From Echinococcus granulosus (Eukaryota > Platyhelminthes > Cestoda > Cyclophyllidea > Taeniidae): a stretch of DNA of 64,000 bases. The number at the start of each line of letters is the position of its first letter. Position 1 is the first letter of the stretch. Below the pieces are notes generated by a model. That model searched no databases, was not told where the DNA came from, and saw nothing but the letters and a program-made list of their open reading frames with translations. Below are positions 51,101 to 60,428 of this stretch, in pieces. The translations under genes and the position numbers were made by a program. The stretch is taken from NCBI RefSeq assembly GCF_000524195.1, contig NW_020170388.1, positions 953,348-1,017,347 on the forward strand, written 5' to 3'.

Positions 51101-53759
51101 TCTTTATGCCCTTTTTCATGTCAGTGAGCTTGGTGGTGTCAAGTCAAAAGACAACTTTGGCGACAAGTGGAAAGCAGAAAGCTCTAGTTTATTCCTAACA
51201 ACCGTGGCTAGGGGCATAATAATTCCATGCAAAACAATGAGTTAATGTTTTGCATAAATAAATTCTCACATGTCGCGATTTAGTCATCTTACACTAGAAG
51301 GAAATTAAAGCCTTCCATTTGCCTAAATTTGCAATTGTGCTTTAGCTATTGAAAAGGCAATGTTTGGATGTTTGAATGTACCTTTTAGGCGAGAATTGGT
51401 CATTATATATAAACCTCGTGAATGAGCAGAAACCATTGGCCCCTGGGGAGATAGCTAGCTCTGTATTCTTTTTATAGGTTTAGCAAATAAAAGATACCCT
51501 TCGCCAACCACTCTGCAGAGCTGAAATAGGGATACATCAAACATACTGCAAAATTTTTGATTTATCTGAGTAATTTCAAAACCTTAAGGACTTGGTGTTG
51601 TCCTACGTCATAATATTACTTTGAATGGAAGAATTAGACACGTTCATGAGCTACCGCAAGCAATCACCTCAATTTACTTCAAAATTAGGCACATGTTAAT
51701 AATTTATTAACTTGGAAAAGGTGCTCCAAGACCCTATCAATTCTAACGCCCATATATGTCAAACAAAGGACCATATATTTGCCTCACTATTATCCTTTTG
51801 AGCAGAGCCTGAACTCAATGAAGGATGATAGTATCTCCCCACAGGAAATTCACACGGTGCACTGAGCACCAACCAGCAAAGTGAATAACTGAAATTCTAT
51901 TAGATTTTGTGTTGAATTAAGTTTATGGGCTATAGTGTTCTCGAAACGGGTTCATGATGGGTGCCCATTAAGCAGTTGGAATTGAATCACCATTGGCAAA
52001 ATTGGTTTGGTCTAAAATAAGCTTAAGGTTCTAAGGCGGATACTTTCTTCTCTTTATCAATTAAGCCCATGTTTTTTGCCATTTAAATGGAAATTTATTA
52101 GTGTAATAATATTATAAGGAGGAGTGGATTCCTTGAATAAAACTTGGGCATTTTGTTAAAGCTTCCTCATAGCACAGGAACCATTTGATTGTATACTAGG
52201 GAAAAATAACTTATAGAAATGCTGCTTTTTATTGTAGGCATTAACCCAGAGTAGCAGACGTGATTCACATGAATGAAAGGGCGTGAATTTGATTCGTTTA
52301 AAACCAACCAATAGAAAGTGAGAACCAGTAAGATGGCAACGAATTTGCTAGAATTTGTTGGACATCAAAGCGTGTCCTATTTTTGTACCTCCAATCCATG
52401 TTGAACATATCTAACAGAGGGGCAATATGTTTCAGGATTTCGATGCATCTGAATTGGATGGAAATTGGAAAATCTTGAGTAATAAGTTCAAAGGCCAATC
52501 TAGAACAATATATTGTACATTTACACAAGATTTTGCCCCCCTCATGCCTCCTGATCAATCCAGGAAGGTGTTGTCGATGGTTTTCTTGATCTTCTTATCC
52601 TCTTCCAGAATAAAATCATTAGTGTTCTAGAAACAGCCTTCTTAGCATTCAAGATATTTTTAGCGATGCCATTAATAGAATAAGCTCTAGTGCAATTTAA
52701 AAAAAAATAAATGCTTTCCCACAGTCCCTTCTCCATGTAATCTGTAGCAATTTTGTTTGAAATTTCCAGACCCTTTTCTTTGTCTCGAACCTGATAAAAG
52801 CTATTCCTGTAATATTCGCATTATTTTAACTCACATGTACCACCGTAGAACTAACTTTTCACGTAATAAAGAGGAAGATAAAAATACCTCGATAAATGTA
52901 GCCCTTTTAAATATATGAAATGTTGTAGCCGAGGTAATTGATGTGAACCCATTTAGTCAGTCAAGGCCACTGGAGGACCAATCGAAGCGAAGCCCACTGG
53001 CGGACAAGTAAACATCACACAAGGGGCGGGGGCTGGGCGGAGTGGTGTGTGAGTAATCCACATCGGCATTGTTTCCGTTACAAACAACTCTGTTTGAACG
53101 AAAGTTGACTTGTGGACTCAGGAATAGGGCGGATACCCTTAATCGACTGATATAGGTAGGCAACACATAGGGGCGGCCTCGGATACCAGTTCCGTCTAGC
53201 ACCAGGGGAGGCTTGAATGAGTGTATTAAATACCATCCATTTGAGGGAGAATCTCTCCTTCCTTCCCTTCAACAAGGCTACGATTTCCTTGCTGTGCGAT
53301 TCTTTTCGGTGAAGCACATTCAGAACTAGCGTGAGGTTGAAATGTGATTCGCCCAGTCTACACCGACTTAATTGCGGTGTTCCCAGAGCATAGGTGAGTT
53401 CACAGAGGATAACGTCACCATTTTGTTGACATCTTCAGCAAATTTGCGTGTGAATCGATTGCAACTTGGTGCTCCACGGGGAATTCCTAACAGATTAGCG
53501 TGTTTTGCACAAATTTTGATGCATAGATATGAATGGGTACTGTTTAAGGTCAATGGACACAATCCATATACTGGTGGTTTTTTTAAGAAAATTAAATTTA
53601 AGAAACCGTCATTATTTTATCCCAAAACTGGACTGAGTTTGGCTTGATTGTATGCCCCATTTAACTAAGGCATAGCACGACGGATGACACCTTCACACTC
53701 CTTAATAGCCTTGCATTTTTACAACCACTACAGTCAAGTTATGAGGTGGGAATAACTAC

Positions 53760-54060
53760 GTAAGAGAGAAGCGCCTCATCACGCGCCGCATGACGCGGGA
53801 GGCTTTTCACTAAAAATTTTACTTTTTTTCTCATGCTGTACGGCGACTGTTTAAACACGCGCTCACACAAGTGTCGTACCCTCGCTCACTGAAACGTCTG
53901 ACAAAACACGACTGAACACATTCACGTACGCGCACACACCTACTGGCCTGAAGTGATTTAGTGATTAAGAAGGCTAGGAGCACACCATCGACAGAACTTT
54001 CGGAATGCGGCTTTTCTAGACCACCGTAGTAGTAGTGTCGAGCTGTATGCATGTTCGCCT
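53760..54060. other. CpG-rich island
   Basis: CpG-dense in an otherwise CpG-poor AT-rich region, with blocks such as ACGCGCCGCATGACGCGGGA and later CACGTACGCGCACAC. It could be a promoter region or an old repeat. A 73-codon minus-strand open frame (53831-54052) overlaps it without homology. Confidence 0.3.
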
Positions 54061-55127
54061 TATTAAAGGTCTTCTACCTCCTCAATTGAAATGAAGAATT
54101 GAATTAGAACAACTGATTCACAAAGGTTCGGTGAGCTTAAACGAAAAATATTTAACCTACATCGACAACAACCAATAACAATTCCAGTGACTATGAGTGA
54201 CAACCGCAGTCTCCAACCAATCTTCTAATTTGTAGTCTTATACCTACAGAAGGAATTCAGGCATTGCATTAGTGTTGGGCATATGTAGGACACCGGTTGA
54301 CCTTGATAATGCACATAGTGTGATGTTTTGGAATTAATTACAATGGCATTTTCAAAGAGCATTTGCATTTAAGTATGTTCTTAAGTATGCAAAAAGTGGC
54401 ACTCAAAAGAGTGTCTAAAACTGAATTTATTCCAAATTACTACTGATATTAATGAATAAGTTGTGCCATAATCAAATTGAGTTGGTCAAATTAGAATCTG
54501 AAGAGAAGATTAATTGCCTAGAATGTCTATGTGAAAATAACAAGGAAGCGGAATTTCAAAGGTGATGTACCACCCTAAAGTAATCCAGATGGATGCGTAA
54601 GTTGTGGCTTCCCGATTAAAAGGTCCACCAGAAGGATGCCAACAGAGTTGGGGAGCACCTAGTTCCTAAGGCCATATTCTGGTTGGAAGCCTTCGTTCCG
54701 ATTTGGTATTCGACAAAAGATGTAAAAGATAGTTGGGACCGGAATTCGCGATTTTTTTACTGTGACGCAAATCCGTAATTTCATTCTGTTCGTTTCTGTC
54801 GTGTGGGTATATCGAGTGCATCGAAGTGCTTTAAAATAACTGATAGAAACAAGAAAGTCAAAGCATGCTTGGATTTGTTTCGACGCGTCGAGATCTACAC
54901 CAATTGCCCGTGCTTTTGGACTTACTTCACGGCTCATAGTATCGCCAAGAGTAAATGAAGCAGATTTTATGAAGAGTAATTCGTGATTTCAAAGCATAAA
55001 CAATTAACAACTAGAATAAACATATCTAAACCAAAAGTACGTGTGAAACAATGAATAGTTTATTTTTGTAAGCTAGACGGATCGCATTAGCGGAAGTACA
55101 TCCACCGGAAATCGGGTCGCACACTTG

Positions 55128-56025
55128 GTAAGTTCAAAATTTCAACAATTTACAAAAAAAAACACCTGAGCACTTATTGGTTTTCGTGTTAGAGGAGAGC
55201 CGAAATGAAAGCATCACCAGTTCCACAAAATGACCGTTCCTCCAGTGAACCCACACTCCCGTAAACTTTAACTACCAACAACCTCCGGTAGTGACGCTGG
55301 ACCCTAATTAAAACTCACCGCCTTGAAGTACCCACACTATTTCACAACCACAAGTGTAAAGTCACCCCAGCACCATCTCTGATTCTTTTTTCTACAGCAC
55401 TCAAATTACCTGGCATCCTCGAGAAGACAGAGGGACAATCAGAAACACACGAGCTTGGCGGTTGCACTAACATACAGTAAAACTGGACTAGCGGAGCGTC
55501 TGACACGTAATTTTCAAACAAATTTGATATATCCGACTAACAACTTCAAGCCAAAATGGAAAATTACAAATAAAAGGCACTTTGATAGTAATTACAGACA
55601 TGACATCCGAAAGGGAACTTAACAAACACCGAAGTTCTTTATACGAAACTCAATCAGACGAAAAAAGGAGACTTTTGAGTTGAAAAAAATCCTCTAAAGG
55701 GTCAATAAATACAATGTGTATGCAATACATGTGTACAGATGAGCGCACAGGCGTCTACGTGTGCGCGTGAGTGCAGTTGTTTATAAAAAAAGTCGAAGGA
55801 AAAAAGCAACTCTAACGCAAAACGAGTGATCCGTACGTGGCGTAACACCACAAGAAGCCGAAAGGAGAAGCCACAGACGAACAATGGAGCCAGCGCCTGC
55901 TACGTAATGAGTAGTATCCATATGTAAATGCTGTTCTTCACTGCTGAGTAACGGGAGTAGAAGAAAGGGGCGATATGAGTGGGACACAGCCTGATAATGA
56001 ATGCTGGTACTAACATGCGGGAGTA
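55128..56025 (-). other. Sequence 3' of the cnc-like stop, probable 3' UTR
   Basis: No open frame with support. No AATAAA in minus orientation lies close after the stop; the first good one I find is near 55059-55064, about 960 bases downstream, so the transcript end is uncertain. If the 3' UTR is that long, it overlaps the candidate plus-strand exon at 55073-55127. Confidence 0.4.
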
Positions 56026-56242
56026 CTATGACAACTTTGCTGAATTTCCTGTTTCTTCGTGGTCATCGTTTCTACCATCTTCGTTATTGCGGTTATTAAT
56101 GTCCCCACTGACGTTGATGCGCACAAGTATCAACTCGCCTTCACTAGTCGTCTGTATGCGCCATTGCGAAGGATCTAGTGGCGTTCCAGTGCTGTCAACA
56201 AGGTTCTGAAGCAAATGGTTTTGCGCTGACGTCAATTCATCC
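56026..56242 (-). CDS. cnc: cnc-like gene, last exon (Neh3-like tail, stop)
   Basis: After an 83-nt intron. Acceptor ccttttacccag|; 217 nt, phase 2 in, ending in TAG at 56026-56028. Encodes DELTSAQNHLLQNLVDSTGT, then PLDPSQWRIQTTSEGELILV, then an Asn/Asp/Glu-rich end with SAKLS. The G-x-P-x-x-P-S-Q-x block is the conserved C-terminal (Neh3) element of NFE2L1/2. The zipper-side coiled coil probably continues into the first 15 residues. Confidence 0.95.
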
Positions 56243-58424
56243 CTGGGTAAAAGGTAGCAAGAACAGTAGAGATCCAAACCCTTCAGCGACTATTAACAAT
56301 ACACAGGAGGGTTTGACCAACATACCACTTTTGTTGACGTCGTCTTCGAGTGCAGATAATACGCCTGGTGAGATCAGCATGCTCCAGACGAAGGCGGTCA
56401 AGCTGGTTCGCCAGACTGTCACGAGCTGCCGATTTGACACGGCGACAACGCTCTGCCGCCTGCCGATTCGTCGCTCGGCGACGCGCATCCAGCATTGCGG
56501 TTATCTGAGCGTGGAAGAGAAGCACGGTTAATTACTCAACAAGCGTCTTGCGGAAATCTTGATGTAATGGGGGTGAGAATACACAAACGAGGTCATGAAA
56601 AAGTGAGGTCAGATTTTCAAGGAAAGATGGCCTTTTCCATTTCAAATAATTTGCAGCCAGTGTTCTAAAAATGTGTATCGTGCCAAGTGCTAAGAGCACC
56701 TAAATGTTGGGGTGTAAATACAGCACGTAAATTAATCACGTTTGGATGAAAAATATTCAGGGACCGTTGGTAATTTGAAACGATTCAAAATACCCAGTTG
56801 TATAACAAGGAGAAAATTGAACAAATTCGATCAGTTAAGCAATTCTCCGTGTAAATCATCTCCTAAATAGGACCATGAAAGGCCTGACTACTATGATGCT
56901 GCGATCCCCTGAAAACTCAGCAAACAGCAGTAATTCAATTCATGGTATTTGCTCATCAGATTAGCATTATGGTGTAAAAGGCGACATAAGGAACAAACCA
57001 CTTGGAGAAGACCAATTTACCTGATCAAAAGTGAGTCCGGGTTTTGATTTAATCTCTCGAAAGCGCTCATTAGAGCTGTAGGCCACCTCCTCATAAGAGA
57101 AGGGCACAGCAAGACGTTTGAGAATGTTAATGTCACGAATATTGCGATCGCAAAAGGAAGATCGTGGAGTACTGCCAGGGACGGAGGGAGAGGTTACGAT
57201 CCTGGAGAACTTAATTTCACCTTCCTCCTCCCACCGCTCGTACCCGTCCTGTTCTCCTTCATCCCCTTCACTCTGATCCACTTCTTCGTCCCACCCCTCC
57301 TCTTCCTTCTTCCGCCAGCTAGATGTCTGCGACACCCGAGGGCAGAACTCCGTGTCTGAGATGTGACCCAGATCCTCTGAGGAATTAGAACCACGGGGGC
57401 CAGGGATGCAAAGGTGACGCGGAGTGTCGAATCGAGGCCAAACGAATGTCTCATTCTCTGTCATATTACGTCGTGCCTGATTTTGAAGCTGATGAAAGCG
57501 GTCTTGGCTAAAGTGAAGGTGATGTCGGGGCTGAGGAGTTTGACGAACGTTGGAGAGAGATTTAAGAACCCCATTATGCGACAGAGAGGAAGGCAAGGGT
57601 GATAAAGCGGACCTTGTCAGTGTAGCAGCATCCGTGAGGGGACCCACGAAAATAGGGACACGAGAACTTGAGGGGGAAGCTTGTGTGACGAACAGCGTCG
57701 ATGGAGGACTCCCCAATTCTGTGTTGCGCTGGAGCGATCTGACCACAGAATTGGAAGGCTAGAACAAGTAGAACCCACGACATAGATACGTAGGAAAGGA
57801 TGTCCACTTTATAAAAAAAACATACAGGAGGACTTAAGGCGAAGTATTCTGAGGGTGCGCTAGTACGACTAGTGATTGAACAGGTACTTTCGAAAGGTCC
57901 CAGAACCTTTTTTGACACCGGAAGTTTTCGAGGCGTGAAATCAGTCATATTTTCTGAGGACTCTGTATCGAAAGTGACTTCCTCAACAGAGCTGGTTTGT
58001 TGAGGAGTAAGCAGCAAGTCATCCCGTTCTGGTTTGACTGACACAACCAGATGAGGCGTTAAATCGACTTCAACTGGCCCAGGCTTCACGCCTGCACCAC
58101 TGGTGGAAGTAGTTGGAGTAAGAAAGGTTTGACAAGCACCCGACTAAATGCGAAAAAATCAGAAAAATACGAGCACAGGCCTACCTCCCGATCACGGTTT
58201 TGAGCGTTGGGTTGGAAAACCGAAATTGGCAAATGATTCGCCTGAAAGAGGAAGTTCAGTTCATCGATTTGACCCTCCTCAGGATCATCGAAACCAATTT
58301 TCTGAAGGTAAATCAAGTAGTCCTAAAAAGAAGGTTCAAAGAATGAAGCGAGGCTTACATCAATGCAAAGGTTTTCGTTAGAACGACAAGCTGCTGCTCC
58401 GAGAACTGAACCTTGGTCCGGATA
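56026..58424 (-). CDS. cnc: CNC-type bZIP transcription factor (NFE2L/Nrf family), six exons, 5' end uncertain
   Basis: CNC-bZIP factors (NFE2L1/2/3, NF-E2, Drosophila cnc, nematode skn-1) pair with small Maf proteins at antioxidant-response elements and drive stress and detoxification genes. Six exons join in frame to about 551 residues and a TAG stop. Visible parts in order: an N-terminal segment with YLIYLQKIGFDDPEEG; a Ser/Thr-rich region; a strongly acidic patch (EEEGWDEEVDQSEGDEGEQD); a CNC box (RDINILKRLAVPFSYEEVAY to GLTFDQ); a basic region N-R-Q-A-A-E-R-C-R-R fitting N-x7-R with the Cys typical of CNC proteins; leucines at heptad spacing (three); and an Neh3-like tail GTPLDPSQWRIQTTSEGELI, close to vertebrate GRPYSPSQYALQ. 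The order CNC box, basic region, zipper, Neh3 is diagnostic. No initiation codon is assigned. No clear DLG or ETGE Keap1 motif is visible. Confidence 0.92.
56326..56504 (-). CDS. cnc: cnc-like gene, exon 5 (bZIP basic region and zipper)
   Basis: Acceptor ttccacgctcag|, donor CAAAAGTG|gtatgt; 179 nt, phase 0 in and phase 2 out. Encodes ITAMLDARRRATNRQAAERC, then RRVKSAARDSLANQLDRLRL and EHADLTRR. Asn, Ala-Ala, Cys and Arg of the DNA-contact signature are present. Leucines recur every seven residues three times (DSL, DRL, ADL), then the register fades, so the zipper is short. Confidence 0.96.
56505..57020 (-). other. Intron 4 of the cnc-like gene (516 nt)
   Basis: The only long intron among the exons seen in this gene. 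It divides the CNC box from the basic region. AT-rich with nothing else recognised. Confidence 0.85.
57021..57758 (-). CDS. cnc: cnc-like gene, exon 4 (acidic region and CNC box)
   Basis: After a 67-nt intron. Acceptor cttgttctag|, donor GATCAG|gtaaat; 738 nt, phase 0 both sides. Begins PSNSVVRSLQRNTELGSPPS. Contains a Ser/Pro-rich region, SNSSEDLGHISDTEF, an acidic patch of about 35 residues, and ends with the CNC box RDINILKRLAVPFSYEEVAY...RFREIKSKPGLTFDQ. The box compares with vertebrate R-D-x-x-R-A-K-A-L-x-I-P-F-P-V-E-K-I and its following F-N-E segment. Confidence 0.93.
57826..58143 (-). CDS. cnc: cnc-like gene, exon 3 seen
   Basis: After a 41-nt intron. Acceptor tcgcatttag|, donor AGTCCTCCT|gtatgt; 318 nt, phase 0 both sides. 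Ser/Thr/Pro-rich with acidic residues: SGACQTFLTPTTSTSGAGVK, later SSVEEVTFDTESSENMTDFT and PSEYFALSPP. Looks like a disordered transactivation region. An internal AAG|gttctg could be a weaker alternative donor. Confidence 0.85.
58185..58322 (-). CDS. cnc: cnc-like gene, exon 2 seen
   Basis: Separated from exon 1 by a 36-nt intron. Acceptor cttctttttag|, donor CGGGAG|gtaggc; 138 nt, phase 0 both sides. Encodes DYLIYLQKIGFDDPEEGQID, then ELNFLFQANHLPISVFQPNA. It is an acidic, amphipathic segment in the position of an activation or Neh2-type region, but the match to Neh2 is not convincing. Confidence 0.85.
58359..58424 (-). CDS. cnc: cnc-like gene, exon 1 seen
   Basis: On the minus strand: acceptor ctgtttttcag|, donor CATTGAT|gtaagc; 66 nt, phase 0 in and out. 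Encodes YPDQGSVLGAAACRSNENLC then ID. It is an internal exon by its acceptor, so the start codon lies upstream (higher coordinates). No family similarity in this piece; it is placed by splice sites and frame continuity with the next exon. Confidence 0.75.
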
Positions 58425-59406
58425 CTGAAAAACAGTAGCTTGGAAAAGTTTAGGAAGCCAAAAATCACTCACACCGTCTGAACTACTGGCCTAGAATCAT
58501 GACTTAGGTAGATACTAATATATAACCATCGATAATCTGTAAAATATGCTGATAAGTCTAACGTCCTGAAAGGTAGAGACAGCCTAGCCCTTCTGCATGA
58601 TAGCCCATGTCAACAGAAATCCGATTAACAGGGATGGGACCCGCCCTTTTACGTATAACCCAGACTTAATTATAAATAACAACATTTGGTAAAATATTCG
58701 TACCAGTTCTGTCAGCAAAACCCTCACTTGAAAGCTATGTGGGGGAGCAACTGCTATCCTTTTAAGGGGTAGTAAGCATAGGAAAGATAGCTTGGCGCAG
58801 TAAAGACGGATTAATGATTGGAGTAAGTGTATGCTGAAGTCTGTAGAGAAAATCACGGCCTCTCTTGTTATCAAAAACGAGAGAAAGCTTTTAATAGGAG
58901 GTGACGACTTTTCATTCATACTTGGTAGATGCACATTTTATAAGAACACAAAACATGTGGGTGACACGTCAAAAGCCCCAACGCCACAACGGTAACCGCT
59001 CAACGACTCGAAGATCAATGGGGAGGTCGAACAAGGCTCCACCAAAGTGAGGTGTTAAAACAAATGTTTAAAATAGAATAATTATTAAAAATCTTCACAA
59101 AAAAGTAACAGCAATCACAACTGTTGTCAAAAGCATTGCAGTTGCTTCAGCCACAAGCACAAATTCAAAACAGGTGCTACTCATTTTTAAAATAAGCTTG
59201 TAGCAGGTTGTAGACTCAGAATTTGGTTCTATTAGATTTGTGAAAACACGCATAAAAGCATTTAAAAAAGTTGTTTTATGCAACTTTTTAAACTTTTGCG
59301 TTGCTTTTGTTGTATCGATTAGGGCGAAGAAATGTTAATGAGAAAGCGGTAGAGATATAATCAATAAACCAACTTTGCTTCCTACTTTTCTAAAATTATA
59401 TGCAGT

Positions 59407-59480
59407 ACTCCGGTTGTTCAAACCTGAGATCTGACATCGGACTACTCCGTGTCTTAGCCATCATGACCTAGCCCGGTAGG
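59407..59480 (-). repeat. tRNA-like (SINE head-like) element
   Basis: On the minus strand it reads ATGATGGCTAAGACACGG (A-box-like) and, about 30 bases on, GGTTTGAACAACC (B-box-like), with tRNA-like spacing. Directly next to it is the dispersed-repeat core at 59481-59503, suggesting one composite retroposon. Not a functional tRNA as far as I can fold it. Confidence 0.4.
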
Positions 59481-59503
59481 CTGGCCTCTGGGCCATGCCA
59501 GTA
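59481..59503 (-). repeat. Dispersed repeat core, copy 3
   Basis: Plus strand reads CTGGCCTCTGGGCCATGCCA; on the minus strand this is TGGCATGGCCCAGAGGCCAG, close to the core of the copies at 7.4 and 8.5 kb. Differs by two or three bases from copy 4, which lies 143 bases away in the same orientation. Confidence 0.55.
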
Positions 59504-59623
59504 TTCCCATCGCTTCCAGTACGTTAAATATGTATGTAATATGATGGTGGTTTATCTCTCGGTACTGGTAAGGCGCCACTTTTAAACTTCTCAATTTCCT
59601 TTTTTTGTGCCTTGCTGGATGGT

Positions 59624-59646
59624 CTGGCCTTCGGGCCATGCCAGTA
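59624..59646 (-). repeat. Dispersed repeat core, copy 4
   Basis: Plus strand CTGGCCTTCGGGCCATGCCA. The core is imperfectly self-complementary (CTGGC...GCCAG and GGCC...GGCC). Flanking sequence on the copy 3 side shares scattered identity, as expected for an old tandem duplication of about 143 bp. Confidence 0.55.
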
Positions 59647-59689
59647 GCCCAAACACCTGCTCCGTGCTGAATATATATTCTGCCCGAGT

Positions 59690-59795
59690 ATCGTGTCTTC
59701 TTTCGCCTTCAGGGAGGTCTTGGAACGCTACCTGTATGCATTGTTTGGCAACTGTGTCGTCTTGCACCTTCGCGGAAGTCTCGAATCGCTACATA
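59690..59795 (+). repeat. Short diverged tandem repeat (about 60 bp period, two units)
   Basis: CGCCTTCAGGGAGGTCTTGG leading to AACGCTAC in unit 1, and CACCTTCGCGGAAGTCTCGA leading to ATCGCTAC in unit 2, each preceded by GTGTC. Two units only, diverged. Confidence 0.45.
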
Positions 59796-60407
59796 TTTTA
59801 GGGCATTTTGCACATTTGCTATTTGCGATATATTAAAGCCATTCGGCTTCAGTGTGTCTAAGAATAATGCAATTTATGGACACCATGACCACTGATGTAA
59901 ATAGGAAGGCTCATTGGAAGCCGCATCTCAAAGCTTGAGCGAATACTTTTTATAGAATGGATTGTGGGATGAATACAGATAATAGTGAACCAACTATGAA
60001 TGTTTATGACTGAGTGCAAATTGTTTGATACTTATGTAGGGCGAGACTCGCAAACCTTCTCTTCCCTGGTTCTTGAACTCATAGAATATTCGGGCTGATT
60101 CGACTTCGACACTTTTGTTCGGATAAGAAGATGGGGGAAACATATACAAGTTTGGGGGGTGTGGACGCGAAAACTCTCTCCTGGTTACTCGACGTTGACG
60201 CCCCAGTCATGAGGTACGACTCCTATATTCACTTCCTCCCTGAAAAGAAACATTAAAAAAATATTATATTTATTAATTAGAATGGACTTTACCTAATAAC
60301 ATTTAGGTGAGATAGGAACGGTCCCTAAGATTAATCATACAACTTTGTAAGATTGAAAAGGCAGAGGTGCAAAGTACAAGGGATGACAACTTTTAAAATG
60401 GTCAAGT

Positions 60408-60428
60408 TATATATATATATATATATAT
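60408..60428. repeat. AT dinucleotide microsatellite
   Basis: About ten uninterrupted AT units in an AT-rich setting, likely length-polymorphic. Confidence 0.95.

Larger units (their letters stand above)
43580..55072. other. 11.5 kb without a supportable gene (tomosyn intron or intergenic)
   Basis: AT-rich sequence containing the 100-N gap and GC-richer islands at about 50281-50470, 52957-53330 and 53760-54060. I looked for exons encoding the tomosyn R-SNARE (a heptad pattern ending near KYKDKKWY) and found none convincing. The tomosyn transcript may run through this stretch as an intron. Confidence 0.6.

Noticed and set aside
51120..51190. Possible exon after catgtcag
   Set aside because: Residues show no similarity to the tomosyn linker and the 3' edge has no donor.
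56227..56234. Perfect CRE palindrome TGACGTCA
   Set aside because: Lies within coding sequence of the last cnc-like exon; an 8-mer there is likely codon-driven.
56178..57762. Plus-strand open frames (up to 117 codons) over the cnc-like gene
   Set aside because: They are antisense shadows of GC-rich exons whose minus-strand protein has clear CNC-bZIP homology.
58584..58934. 116-codon minus-strand open frame upstream of the cnc-like exons, ending in a hydrophobic segment
   Set aside because: Considered as an Nrf1-type N-terminal membrane anchor, but the hydrophobic part is at the wrong end, it runs into a stop and has no in-frame donor.
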